The translations under genes and the position numbers were made by a program. The notes under the pieces are model-generated. The model was not told the DNA's origin, did no database searches, and saw only the letters and a program-made list of their open reading frames with translations. This document shows positions 11,761-22,770 of a stretch of 64,000 nt of DNA, piece by piece. How positions within the stretch are numbered: the first letter of the stretch is position 1; the number at the start of each line of letters is the position of its first letter. The stretch is from Zoroaster sp. YZ-2022 (Eukaryota; Echinodermata; Asteroidea; Forcipulatida; Zoroasteridae). The DNA lies in NCBI GenBank assembly GCA_029582265.1, contig CM055828.1, positions 18,095,728 through 18,159,727 of the forward strand. The letters run 5' to 3'.

Positions 11761-14700
11761 ATGATGATTAGAATAGCCACGCTTAATGTTAATGGGTTAA
11801 GGGATAATACAAAAAGAAAATATTATTTGAGCACCTTTACAGAGAGAAACACGATTTAATTTGTTTACAAGAAACTCATAGCACCCAAATAGATGAACAG
11901 CTTTGGCGAAAACAATGGAAAGGCGATATTTGTTTCAGTCATGGGCTTAGCAATACTAAAGGGGTAGCAATTCTAACCTCATATAAGTGTGGTCTCGAAA
12001 TGGTTAATCAGGAGGTAGATGAAGAAGGTAGATGGATAAAAGTTGAAATTTCATGGCAAGGATTAAATATATCAGTTTTATGTGCGTATGCTCCAAATAC
12101 AATGTACCCCAGAAAACGGTTCTTTCAAGATATGATGACATTCATTCATAGTAAGGGTGATAATTGCAATTGGGTAATTGCGGGCGATTTTAACTGTGAA
12201 TTGGATAATCGAGAGAACAATGACAGAAGCACACAGTCTTTAACTAATCTTATTGTAAACAATGACTTAATAGATTTATGGTCTTCCCAATATCCTAACG
12301 AGGACGGGAGCACCTTTTATCATAAAATTCTAAAAAGGTCAAGTCGAATTGATTATTGTTTAATCTCAATTAATTTTTTTTACCTAGTTACAGGTGTGCA
12401 GGTTAATGCGATTGGCACTGTTGATCATAGAATGGTTAGTTTCCGCCTTGACAAACAAGATGTGGTCCTTGGTACAGGTAGATGGGTTTGTAATAATTCT
12501 CTACTCAAAGATGATGATTGCAAAAACAGAATTCAAATATTTTGGGCATACTGGCAAACTAAGAAAACTCTTATTTGAACATTTTTGAATGGTGGGACAA
12601 TGGTAAAACTAAATTAAAAGAAATTATAAAAGAATATGGCAGTGAAAAAGTCGTCGAGAAAAGAGCAAATATAATTATCTGCAAAACACTTAAAACAGTT
12701 AATGTCAAACCCGTCTAGTTTGCCTGACGAAATTAAAGAAACTGAGAACCAATTAAAAACGTATGAAAATATGCAGTTCGAGAAATCTCGGATAAGGTTA
12801 CACATTTCTAACAAAATAGATGGTGAAAAACCTACTAAATATTTTCTCAATTCAGAGAAGCAGAGAAATAACGACAATGTTTTCAAATGTATTAAAGATA
12901 AACACGGCACATATCATGATCAACCTGTTACAATGTGCAAGCATACTAACCTTTTTTACAAGGAACTGTATTCTACAGAAGACGTAAGTAGACAACATAT
13001 GCAACATATATTGGACAATGTTAATAAGGTTATGCTAGAAAAAGATATAACAATGGCTTTAGAAAAGGAACTTGATGAACAAGAAATTATTATGGATAGC
13101 CAAATGAATAAAGGAAAATCCCCTGGATTGGACGGATTAACAGTCGAGTTTTACCAAACCTTTTGGCCTCTTTTAAAGAATGATTTTATGGACCTGATCA
13201 AAAAATGTGGGGAAATCAATAACCTTCCGTCATCTATGAATACAGCTCTTATCCGTTTAATATTTAAAAATAAAGGCGAAAAGTGCAATTTAAGTAACTG
13301 GCGACCAATTAGTCTTCTAAACGTAGATTATAAAATAATAGCTAAAGCCATAACGAATCGTTTGAAGCAAATTATGCCCGATATTATAAGCGATGATCAA
13401 TCATGTGGTGTTAAAGGTCGAAATATACATAACTTAATGACCATAAGAGACCTGATTTTTTATGTAAATAATGAAAATAAACCTGCGGCTATTCTTAGTA
13501 TTGATCTAGAAAAGGCTTTCGACAGAATTGAATGGACATATTTGTTCTCTATAATGGAAAAAATGGGTATTCCAAATGGTCTTATTAAATGGGTAAAAAT
13601 TCTTTACAGCAATCCTTACAGTTCAATTATTGTAAATAACTTCATCACTGAGCCATTTACAGTAACCAGGGGAATCAGACAGGGATGCCCATTGTCTCCA
13701 TTATTGTTTAGTATATGTGCAGAAGGACTAGGTAATCTAATAAGAAACAATAATAACATACGGGGTATCCAACTACCCCAGACTAATGAATATGTTAAAC
13801 TCATTCAACATGCAGATGATACCAATTTGTTTATTAGTAATAACGAGGATTTTAAAGTTCTTCATGATATATTTATTACTTACAGCAAAGGGTCTGGTTC
13901 TAAAATCAATACCACCAAATCAGAAGGCTTGTGGTTAGGGCCATGGAAGAACAGAACTGATAAACCAGGGGGATTTTCTTGGACAAACAAGGGTTTACAA
14001 ATTTTGGGGATATTTTTGGCAACGAAGACAATTCCCGTAAAAACTGGGAACCACGAGTTAACAAAATGAGGTCGGCTTTGCGCAGATGGAAAAGCAGACA
14101 ATTAACTATGAGGGGAAAATCCATTGTCGTAAATAGCCTTATTGGTGCCGGATTATCTTACTACGGTTCTGTTATTTCTTGTCCCGAAGAATATGTAAAA
14201 GAAATGGAAACAATTAAATGGTCCTTTATTGGAATAACAAACCGGAAAAAATTAAAAGAACAACAATAACTGGACAACAAAAATTCGGAGGGACTGGTTT
14301 AATCGACATCAAAAAGAAATTACAGGCACTAAAATTAAATGTAATTACTAAATATATGAAAAGCACAGGCAAATGGAAATATCTTTTTGATTACTGTATA
14401 TCTCATGCCAGTGGGAACAACCAACTAGGTTGGTATATTCTCAACAATCCAAAGGTTATTGTTTCGAGTGCTCAAACCTTTTATAGAGATCTTATTCCCT
14501 TATTTCAAATAGCTGGAGGTGATTTTAATGAGACATTCTCCTGTATTAATGAAACACGCAGTCTCCCCTTATGGAAAAATTCTATTATAACAGGACATCC
14601 AAATGTCGAAATGGACAGCAAAATTTTGAAACCGCAAGGTATAACTTGTTTAAATCAGGTGGTAATAAACGAAGAGATAATCTCACATGATATTTTAGCC

Positions 14701-15516
14701 CAAAAATGCAATATTTTACCTATTAATGCAGGAAGAATTGTATCTGGTTTAAGGAAAAACATAATAACGGAATACGTTAAAGAAAATAGGGAAGGCCCCC
14801 CAAATAATTGTCTATGTAATGCTTCTATTGACGACAATTTAGGCAACGGTAATATAAAAGTCTCAGACCTGAATGTTAAAATTGTTTACTTAAATCTTGT
14901 ACAATTGTTTTTTACACCGCCAGTTGCTGAAAAAGCCTGGGAACGTGCACTTAATTTTGTTAGTTCGCCTCCTTGGGATACAATTTGGATAAATAATGGT
15001 TGTTCTCTACTCGATCACGACGATATAGATTTGTGGTATAAATTAAAACAAAGAGTTTTACCTACAAAAAATAAGCTTAAACACATGGGGATTACGAGTG
15101 ACGACCTTTGTCCATTGTGCAACATAGAAAAAGAAACCATCGAACATTTATTTCTTACATGCTTGGTGCATATAGATGTATGGCTTTTCGTTGAAAACTT
15201 AATAAAGAAATATACCCCAAAACAATGCTTCTATTTAACTGATGCAACGAGAATTTTAGGAATAGGTGATAATGTTGATAACATGAGTATTTTTTTGATA
15301 GGTAGACTTCATCGAGTAATATGGAACATACGATGTGGTATTCAAATGGGTTGTCAAAGTAGAAACACTAATATTCTAACGGTGTATATAAATAATATAA
15401 AGAAATTTATTAAGTTAGAAAAATCAAGGTTACCTGAATTTGTATTTGAATCAATATACGCCAAGAATTCAGTATTGTGTACTGTTGTAAACAAACAAAT
15501 TAAGTTTAAAATTTAA
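11761..15516 (+). pseudogene. LINE ORF2: AP endonuclease and reverse transcriptase, frameshifted
   Basis: Open pieces cover the whole protein but sit in several frames, with shifts near 11,850, 12,580, 14,050 and 14,250. The endonuclease shows TLNVNGLR, QETH, GDFN, SRIDYCLI and DHR in order. The reverse transcriptase (about 12,700-14,060) shows NWRPISLLNVDYKIIAKA, SIDLEKAFDR, RGIRQGCPLSPLLF and the catalytic QHADDTNLF at 13,806-13,829. The C-terminal part (14,218-15,516) carries a CPLCNIEKETIEHLFLTC zinc-binding motif typical of L1/Tx1 ORF2. The catalytic residues survive, so decay is recent or partly an assembly artefact. Confidence 0.85.
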
Positions 15517-15858
15517 ACAAATGAAGAAAGTATATATAGAATGTATATTAAGAATATATATGCCTTGTAATAGCTCTTATTAAGTAGTAAATAATTTCGT
15601 TAATTGTTTATTAATCTTTGTATCTTTATGTTAAACTTAATTTTTTACATACATTTAAGTAATGTAATTTATTTCATTTACTTTGTTATGGATAATTGAT
15701 TGATTTAATGACCGACTAACTGATTGATTACTTGATTAGATTGTTAATGAGTTAGTTGATTACATATATTTGTTACTCATGTTAAACTTTACCTTATGTT
15801 TTGTATATACTTGATTAATACATGAATAAAAGGAGTTTTACAACTCCATTGAAAGGGG

Positions 15859-16076
<218 letters not shown>

Positions 16077-17808
16077 TGAGAGCATGAAGACATGGAGAAC
16101 AAATCTGACGGCTAGTGATGAATGTCTTGGTAAGGTAAACATCAGACGAGGTATTTTCCAGGGTGATTCTCTGTCTCCACTGTTGTTTGTTTTGGCGCTG
16201 TTCCCTTTGACGATGATTTTGCGGAAGGTTAGTGCGGGATACGAGATGACGAAGGATGGATGCAAGATTAATCATCTTCTCTTCATGGACGACCTGAAGT
16301 TGTTTGCGAAGAACGAGAAAGAGATTGATTCCTTGGTGCAGACTACGGATCTTCAGCGATGACATCGGCATGAAGTTTGGTCTGGAGAAATGTGCTGCGA
16401 TGACCATGAAGAGGGGTAAAAGGGTACATTCGGATGGAATTGCTTTACCAGATGGCACACAATTGAGGGCGTTGGGTGAAGAAGAAAGTTATAAGTATCT
16501 TGGAGTGCTTGAAGCAGATCATGTACTGCACGAGGAATCGAAAGAGAGACTTACGAAAGAGTATATAAGACGAGTGAAGAAGTGTTTGAAGTCCAAGCTG
16601 AATGGAGGGAATATGATAAAGGCGATCAACACTTGGGCTGTGTCACTAATGAGATACAGTGCGGGAATTGTCGAGTGGACTAAGGCAGATCTAGATGTTG
16701 CTGACAGGAAAACGAGGAAAGTAATGACGATGTACGGTATGTTACATCCACGGTCGAATGTCAGCAGACTCTATCTACCAAGGTCAGAGGGCGGAAGAGG
16801 GTTACTTAGTGTATCAGACAGCGTTAACATCGAGAGAAGGAGCTTGCAGTGTCATGTAAGAAGTACTCGGGAAAAGTTGTTGACGGTTGCGCAGAAATAC
16901 ATGAAGGCAGACGAATTAGGTCCAAAGAAGTATAAGAATCAAAGAAGAGAAGAAAGAACACGAGATTGGCAGGAAAAACCACTTCACGGCCGATTCCTGA
17001 GATGTACAGAAGAAGTGGCAAGTAGCAAGACTTGGGAATGGTTGAGGAGAGGAGAACTAAAGAAAGAAACTGAGGGTCTGATTACTGCAGCGCAAGACCA
17101 GTCTCTGCCGACGAATGTGATGAAGGCAAGGATCGAGAAGTCAGATGTCTCTTCTATGTGCAGAATGTGCAATGCGGCGGAGGAGACTGTATTTCACATT
17201 GTCAGCGAATGCAGAGTGCATGCTCAGACAGAGTACAAAGGCAGACACGACAAGTTGGCCCAGGTGATCCATTGGGATCTGTGTAAGAAGTACGGTGTCA
17301 AGGTGCAATCGAAGTGGTACGACCATGTGCCGGAAAAGGTTGAAGAAACGGATCATGTCAAGATTCTCTGGGACTTCAACATCCAGACAGATCATGTTAT
17401 AGAACATAGACGGCTGGATGTTGTTGTCTTGGATAAGCATGCAAAGATGTGTCATCTTATTGATATAGCTGTGCCGGGTGATAGTAGAGTAGCTTCGAAG
17501 GAGAAGGAGAAGGTACAGAAATATCAGGATTTAGCGAGAGAACTTCGCAAGCTGTGGCAAGTCAAGGTGAAGGTTATTCCTGTGGTAGTGGGAGCACTGG
17601 GTACAATCCCGAAGGCGTTGGAGAAACATCTCAAGGAGATAGGAACATCTGTTAGAGTAGAATTACTACAGAAGGCGGCGCTCTTAGGGACAGCAAGGAT
17701 TCTGCGAAAGACACTCGAGATCTAAGGCTACGGGACGTAGCTTGACTCGAGGTGTAACCGGCAGAAAGGAAAACAAGATCTTTCTTTTCATGTTGTGCTA
17801 ACGCGAAA
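16077..17808 (+). mobile_element. R4/Dong-like non-LTR retrotransposon, 5'-truncated
   Basis: Only the palm part of the reverse transcriptase and everything downstream are present. The copy begins immediately after (TAA)n and ends before a TAA/TAATCA tract (17,809). Dong of the R4 clade is recalled as inserting in TAA repeats, which fits both junctions. Relics of the same family lie at 6,225-6,508 and 59,605-60,003. Confidence 0.75.
16084..17725 (+). pseudogene. LINE reverse transcriptase C-terminus with restriction-like endonuclease
   Basis: GIFQGDSLSPLLFVLALF and LLFMDDLKLFAKNEKEIDS are reverse transcriptase motifs. A frameshift near 16,340 separates them from a long open frame (16,304-17,725). 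Downstream are a CRMCNAAEETVFHIVSEC zinc motif and a PD-(D/E)xK-like region with RRLDVVVLD and HLIDIAVPGDSRV followed by KEKEKVQKYQDL. A C-terminal restriction-like endonuclease after the zinc motif is the hallmark of R2/R4-type LINEs. The absence of an AP endonuclease supports this over L1/CR1 types. Confidence 0.8.
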
Positions 17809-17885
17809 TAATAATAATAATCATAATCATAATCATAATCATAATCATAATCATAATCATAATCATAATCATAATAATAATAATG
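17806..17885. repeat. TAA / TAATCA microsatellite
   Basis: TAA triplets change into about ten ATAATC hexamers and back to TAA, between the LINE 3' end and the first SINE copy. Confidence 0.95.
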
Positions 17886-18216
17886 TATGGACTTATATAG
17901 CGCACGTATCCACCAACTGAGTGGTGCTCAAGGCGCATATTATTACCCCTGCTCATAAGGCTCATAAATCATTCCTGAAACCATCTCAGCTCCCTGGGGA
18001 GTATACAGCTCAATTGCTGCCATTACAGCGCATATAGGGATAATCAACCAACTCTGCCCTCACAGGTACCCATTTAACTCCTGGGTGGAGAGAAGCAATT
18101 ATGGTTAAGTGTCTTGCTCAAGGACACAAGTGTCACGGCGGGGTTTCGAACCCACATTCTGCTGCTAACACCAGAACTTGAGTCCGGTAAGCTAGACCGC
18201 TCGGCCACGACACTCC
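17884..18216 (-). mobile_element. tRNA-Leu-derived SINE, monomer copy
   Basis: On the minus strand the head (18,130-18,213) begins GTGTCGTGGCCGAGCGG (A box), has an anticodon-like CTCAAGT (Leu, CAA) and a B-box GGGTTCGAAACCCC. A body of about 240 bp follows and contains GTGTCTTGCTCAAGGACAC on the plus strand reading. It ends with a GCGCTATATAA-type tail and (ATT)n. Copies are at 18,236-18,771 and 25,161-25,692. Confidence 0.8.
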
Positions 18217-18235
18217 AGTAATAATAATAATAATA

Positions 18236-18771
18236 ATAATGTATAGATTTATATAGCGCACGTATCCACCAACTAAGTGGCGCTCAAGGCGCATTATATT
18301 ATTATCCCTGCTCATAAGGCTCATAAGGCTCATAAATCATTCCTGAAACCATCTCAGCTCCCTGGGGAGTATACAGCTCAATTGCTGCCATTTCTAGCGC
18401 ATAGAGAGCAAACCATCTCTGCCTTCACAGGTACCCATTTAACCCCTGGGTGGAGAGAAGCAATTATGGTTAAGTGTCTTGCTCAAGGACACAGGTGTCA
18501 CGGCCGGGGCTCGAACCCACACTCTGCTGCTGGCAACACCAGAACTTGAGTTCAGTGCGCTAGACCGCTCGGCCACGACAATCCACTTTACGTGCATTAT
18601 ACAACACACGGGACCTACGGCTTTACGTCCCATCCGAAGGACGAAGCAATTATGGTTAAGTACCTTGCTCAAGGATACAAGTGTCACGACCGGGGCTCGA
18701 ACCCACACCCTGCTGCTGGCAACACCAGAACTTGAGTTCGGTGCGCTAGACCGCTCGGCCACGACACTCCA
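18236..18771 (-). mobile_element. tRNA-Leu-derived SINE, dimeric copy
   Basis: The family is the same as at 17,884, but two tRNA-like heads are joined in tandem (18,681-18,767 and 18,495-18,580) before a single body and (ATT)n tail. The linker between heads contains CTTCGGATGGGACGTAAAGC. The copy inside the Polinton has exactly this dimeric structure. (CGAGTA)n follows at 18,772-18,807. Open frames through it are artefacts. Confidence 0.8.
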
Positions 18772-18807
18772 GTACGAGTACGAGTACGAGTACGAGTACG
18801 AGTACGA
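18772..18807. repeat. (CGAGTA)n hexamer run
   Basis: Six CGAGTA units abut the 5' end of the dimeric SINE. The same hexamer, in another register, precedes the long TAA tract at 8,106. Confidence 0.9.
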
Positions 18808-19176
18808 TTTTTAATATGCACCATGTCCATCATATCCACCATTATTTCATTAACTGTTATGTTTTGTTTTATAGTATGAGAAAACATCACTGCCAGTATT
18901 TTCACTTGCATCAACACCATGTAGAGTTCACTTGATTCCATTTCCAGTATTCACAGCTCCAAAGCATTGCCAAGGTAGAGAAAATCTTGGATTGATTCAG
19001 ATTATTTTTTTTTATCCCATAATTTTTGTGTATATATAGAAAACTTGGTTGATGTAAATATTTGTTTTTCTATCAAACAAAATCAGATTTACAGAAAGAA
19101 TTTCTCATTTAGAAAAAATGAAGTTGTGCTTTCAGGTGTTTTCCCCTTGTGCATGCTGAATGTTAACTTGTCCATA

Positions 19177-19393
19177 TTAAAGCGACAATATCACGATCAG
19201 AGCAGACTTTCAACAGGGCATGGAATCAGTGTCCTAGTTTAAGATGAACACTGACTGAAACTTACTGGCTCATTTATGCAGCAGCAATGATAATATTACC
19301 TTATCATGTGGGATATTATTTTCAGTCACCAAGATAATCTAAATCTAGCACTCCGATTCTATGCCCTGTTGATCGTGACCGTTGTTCTCTTAA
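19177..19393. mobile_element. TTAA-flanked MITE, family 2 (third copy)
   Basis: The element is bounded by TTAA at 19,177-19,180 and 19,390-19,393. It is in the opposite orientation to 4,566-4,807 and shares CACGATCAGAGCAGACTTTC, CAACAGGGCATGGAATC and TTATTTTCAGTCAC blocks. It is more diverged than the duplicated pair. Confidence 0.65.
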
Positions 19394-19617
19394 AGGGAAA
19401 GTACAACATTGGTTATAATTTCAGGTATAACATGAAAATGTTTTAAGGCAACTGGCAGCCCTCAACCCCCCCCCCCCCCACACACACACACACCCAAACA
19501 AATTACTCTATTAGTATTCTGTACTATACCTTGAAAATGTTGAAATATTTTGAAGCTTCACATGGTTGAAGAACAGTAGGAGTAAGAGTAATTATCTTTC
19601 AAGAGTAGTAAATAGCA

Positions 19618-19757
19618 TTGGTTCTGAGAAGAACTGGCAGTGACATTACTTTATGTTTCAATCAGTATACTCTGATTGTCTTCAGGGGGATGAAGACGAT
19701 CAGAGTATACCGATGGAAATTTCAAGTAATCTCACCACTGGTTCTTCTAAGAGCCAA
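19618..19757. repeat. Long imperfect fold-back hairpin
   Basis: Arms of about 67 nt (19,618-19,684 and 19,691-19,757) pair with scattered mismatches around a six-base loop. The inner 20 bp (GTATACTCTGATTGTCTTCA against its partner) have one mismatch. It may be a fold-back MITE. The right side, GATGAAGACGATCAGAG then CGATGGAAA, faintly resembles the hammerhead-like PLE motif. Confidence 0.6.
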
Positions 19758-21413
19758 CACTCTTAAACTGTAGAGATAGTTACGTGGTGCTACTACAAAC
19801 CTCTTTATATGCATAATGATATTGACACTAGCCCAACACATGCTTTTCAAAAACCATGCCAGATGATAAATCAACATGTAAAAACACTCATGAAAAAAGT
19901 TTGCCAGGGTTGTAGGTAGCCAGATCAACTTATTCAGCGTTATTGTGGGCATAAAGTCACAAAGTTGAATTATGGTAGTAACTGGATTAAACTTGGCTTC
20001 AAATTCAAAGGACAGGAAGTGGGGGTTAAATTGATTGGCGGGCTGGGGGTTACTGAAGACACTGAAGCATGGAGGAGCATATAAATATTTCCCCTTTCTT
20101 TTTGTTTTTCTTTACCAAGGAAAAGTTACCCTGTGAGAGAAGAGTCTTTACACTCTTGATATTTCCATTTCCAGGCTGTCAATAATTTTCGCTACATGGA
20201 ACATAATAGAAAGTTGGCTAACAATTGTGCATTTCATCCATGTTCATGTATCAGGTACCACAGAGTCTACTCAAAGCACAGCCGTCCATAGTAGTTGGGT
20301 GGAGAAGAAACAATGCAGCTTATGTCAAATAGCTAATGTCTGCACTCTTCAAAGCTTGTATGGATATCAGCTAATTAGCCTTTCATTAGAAAACAAGCTT
20401 ATAAATACTACATGATAAAGTTGCAACAAAGCTTGCATCCGTGCTTTCCCTCTTCCCCTGCCAACAGCAGAAGAGTAAGGCCACAAATTGTAATTAGCTA
20501 ATTGACAATTCAAACAAAATTAAATGTAATTACATCCACTTTACCAAATCTAATAATTGCTTGCCCTTTTCATTTTGTTTATGGAAAAACCTTCAAATTC
20601 TAGATTTAGATGAAGCCAACATTGGTATTTATGTCTTGGTATTAAGTCTTGTACAAAAATAAATTTAATTGATGGACTGCATGTTTATATACCGAGAGTG
20701 ATCTTTATTTATAATATACTTCACTTTCAACTCAAGTTTATAATGAACAAAAATATAATGATAAATTGACAATGATAGTAATCAAGCATATCCTTATTGT
20801 GACATGCTTATAAATTGTCTTTGTTTTCACCTATACTGCAAATAATTAAAAATCATTTATAAAATTTGAAAACAAATTCTACATTGCTTTTTACATTTTC
20901 AAGGTTGTACACATATTTTTTGGCAAAATGTCTGTAGCTGCATCCAATCTATAAAATTACAAGCTAAAGATCAGATGCCATTTTGTACATAAATATTTTG
21001 ACATTGAAATAATCAAGAGTTGTATGGGTGCTTGTAAATTGCTAATAAAACAATGAAATACATATTTATTTTATTTGTCCATTTGGTTTCATGACTTGAC
21101 TTTTGTGGTTCCACTCCTCCCCCCCCCCCATAATCAATTGAAACCACTTTGCTGACCTGTTTATCCTATTGTAAACAATCTAACAATGAGTGTACATGGC
21201 CTTACACATGTAACAAGTGAAATGACTTCAGTGTAAATGAACCCAACCATGATCCTTTGTTGACAAGAAAACAAAATCAATCTGCATAATAAATGTAGCT
21301 CTGTATTTACAATTTAGTGACATTTCAGAATGGGTGACATTCAGGGGCTATCATTGGAATCGGTAAATTTGGAATAAAATACTTGCCTCCCCAAGTTCTC
21401 GGCATGTACTACC

Positions 21414-21418
21414 ACTGG
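21414..21418. repeat. Target-site duplication ACTGG (left)
   Basis: ACTGG directly precedes the left TIR and recurs at 38,908-38,912 directly after the right TIR. Polintons usually make 6 bp duplications. The sixth base differs here (C versus T). Confidence 0.8.
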
Positions 21419-21509
21419 AGTAGTATGTTAGATGGGGGTTTTAGGACAAGTACCCCAAAAATGGGCGTGGTCGATGATGAGATTTTAAAAAGTGGGTGGG
21501 TGAGTGGGT

Positions 21510-21550
21510 GTGGTTGATGACGTCATCATTTTTTTGATGACGTCATGAAA
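21510..21550. promoter_or_regulatory. Paired TGACGTCA (CRE-like) sites in the TIR
   Basis: TGATGACGTCATCA and TGATGACGTCATGA lie about 20 bases apart. Each contains the palindromic TGACGTCA that CREB/ATF-type bZIP factors bind. The right TIR has the same pair at about 38,779-38,811. A role as enhancer of TIR-driven genes is inferred. Confidence 0.45.
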
Positions 21551-21630
21551 GGTTTGCGGTTGCGTGACGTTGTGTATAGGTATAGGGGTAAGATTTGTTA
21601 AAGACTGAGTGTGTTGTAGAAAAAAGTATT

Positions 21631-21716
21631 TTTTTTAATCTGCTAAAAAAAGATATTGGTTTTAGTCGCTAAGAAATTGAAATAACGATTTACTATTATG
21701 TAGATGAATAGTAAAA
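21631..21716 (+). promoter_or_regulatory. TIR-borne promoter module, copy 1
   Basis: A segment of about 86 bp runs from a T-run and AATCTGCTAAAAAAAG through TTTTAGTCGCTAAGAAATTG to TTTACTATT, nine bases, AATAGTAAA. It lies directly before the clamp gene. It recurs at 22,684-22,769 before the zinc-finger gene and, inverted, at 38,611-38,697 before the polymerase gene. Three occurrences, each just 5' of an ORF, support a promoter. Confidence 0.65.
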
Positions 21717-21723
21717 AGAGAGT

Positions 21724-22653
21724 ATGGAGAATGTAAAAAAATATGAAATGATAACGCCAGTTTTAAAAAATATGCCTAGACGATCCGTCTTGTTGAGCGA
21801 TATAAAATTTAAAGATTATGATCCGGACGCTGTAGCTGCGGAAAAAAATAAGAAAGACAAGGACTATGATTTTTATTTGAAAATTAAAGTGGGCTATACG
21901 TTTAAAATTTTAATCGACATTTTAGCAGGCATTCAGACAAAGGCTCATTTTAAAGTAGACGAAAACGGATTTTATTATCGCGCGACGGATCGAACGGAAA
22001 GAATACTAATTGATATAGTATTAAACCGAGAAAACTTTTTTGAATTTAAATGTGAAAGCCCAATTGAATTTATGGTTAATTTAAAACATTTACAAAGAAT
22101 GATTCGTAACATTAAACGAAAAGTTCCAATAATTATTTACGTAAAAAATGAACGAATTTATATCGAAACTTGCACAGTCGAAATGTGTGGTGAAAAAAAA
22201 CGAGAAATTGACAGCGTGAGCATTAATACGATAGTTGACATGAATTCAATTGGTTCACCCGATGACGAGCGTAATGATATTTATAAATATCCTTATATAG
22301 TTGAAAGTAGCGATTTTTTAAAACTTAAAAAAATGTTGCAAGTAGGCATGAAAATTGACATAAACATGCACAATTTAGATTACATTAGTTTTTATAGCGA
22401 TAACGATAGTCTTTACACCGTAGCTTTAGAATTGGGTAACACGGACAAAAAACAACAGCCAACTTATTCGGCTACTTTTGCGGTGACTTTATTTAGCGTT
22501 TTATTAAAAATTTCATCTTTAGACAAACAAATACAATTTTACGCGCCTCATGTTGAAAACTTTCCGTTAAAAATTGCTGCGTCGGTAGGTAATTTGGGAA
22601 AAATTTCCGCTTATATTAAAGACGAAAGCTTTTTAGAAAACGAAGAAAGCTGA
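21724..22653 (+). CDS. PCNA-like sliding clamp (putative)
   Basis: This is an intact 309-residue frame. After an N-terminal extension of about 45 charged residues it follows the clamp pattern: a YTFKILIDILAGIQTKAHF start, DENGFYYRATD in the first loop, FFEFKCESPIEFMVNLKHLQ, a KVPIIIYVKNERIYIETC strand pair, and a second half ending PLKIAASVGNLGKISAYIKD like the PCNA C-terminal strands. Sliding clamps encircle DNA and tether polymerases. Pairing one with a protein-primed polymerase is unusual because such enzymes are normally processive alone. The start codon lies at the inner edge of the left TIR. Usual PCNA length is about 260. The homology is by pattern only and needs a profile search. Confidence 0.6.
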   Translation: MENVKKYEMITPVLKNMPRRSVLLSDIKFKDYDPDAVAAEKNKKDKDYDFYLKIKVGYTFKILIDILAGIQTKAHFKVDENGFYYRATDRTERILIDIVLNRENFFEFKCESPIEFMVNLKHLQRMIRNIKRKVPIIIYVKNERIYIETCTVEMCGEKKREIDSVSINTIVDMNSIGSPDDERNDIYKYPYIVESSDFLKLKKMLQVGMKIDINMHNLDYISFYSDNDSLYTVALELGNTDKKQQPTYSATFAVTLFSVLLKISSLDKQIQFYAPHVENFPLKIAASVGNLGKISAYIKDESFLENEES

Positions 22654-22683
22654 ATTTTAAATATCACATTTAAATAAAAAAGT

Positions 22684-22770
22684 CTTTTTTTAATCTGCTA
22701 AAAAAGATATTGGTTTTAGTCGCTAAGAAATTGAAATAACGATTTACTATTATGTAGATGAATAGTAAAG
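22684..22770 (+). promoter_or_regulatory. TIR-derived promoter module, internal copy
   Basis: A near-identical repeat of 21,631-21,716 fills the gap between the clamp gene and the zinc-finger gene and ends one base before the ATG at 22,771. It carries TTTACTATT and AATAGTAAA half-sites nine bases apart. It probably arose by copying the TIR inner edge. Confidence 0.65.

Larger units (their letters stand above)
9997..15858 (+). mobile_element. Tx1/L1-like non-LTR retrotransposon, near full length
   Basis: A 5' untranslated region of about 236 bp, ORF1 (10,233-11,705), ORF2 (11,761-15,516) and a 3' tail ending in an A-run at about 15,860 are present. TAA repeats lie immediately outside both ends (9,891-9,996 and 15,899-16,076). 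The two-ORF layout with an AP-type endonuclease fits the L1/Tx1 group. Some Tx1 families are known to target microsatellites, so insertion into (TAA)n may be specific. Confidence 0.85.
18808..21413. other. Left flank of the Polinton, largely non-coding
   Basis: I see a TTAA MITE (19,177-19,393), a C-run followed by (CA)n near 19,466-19,492, a long imperfect hairpin (19,618-19,757) and otherwise AT-rich sequence without a supportable gene. It could be intron or intergenic. Confidence 0.5.
21419..21728. repeat. Polinton terminal inverted repeat, left
   Basis: This is collinear with the reverse complement of 38,599-38,907, with a few substitutions and 1-2 base indels. It contains GTGGGTGGGTGAGTGGG, a TGATGACGTCATCA palindrome repeated within about 30 bp (CRE-like TGACGTCA cores), and the inner promoter-like segment 21,631-21,716. 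It reaches into the first codons of the clamp gene. Confidence 0.95.

Noticed and set aside
18439..18814. Open frames with repeated SSALNSSSGVASSRVWVRAP
   Set aside because: They are translations of tRNA-like SINE heads, found on both strands at each SINE copy, and are not protein genes.
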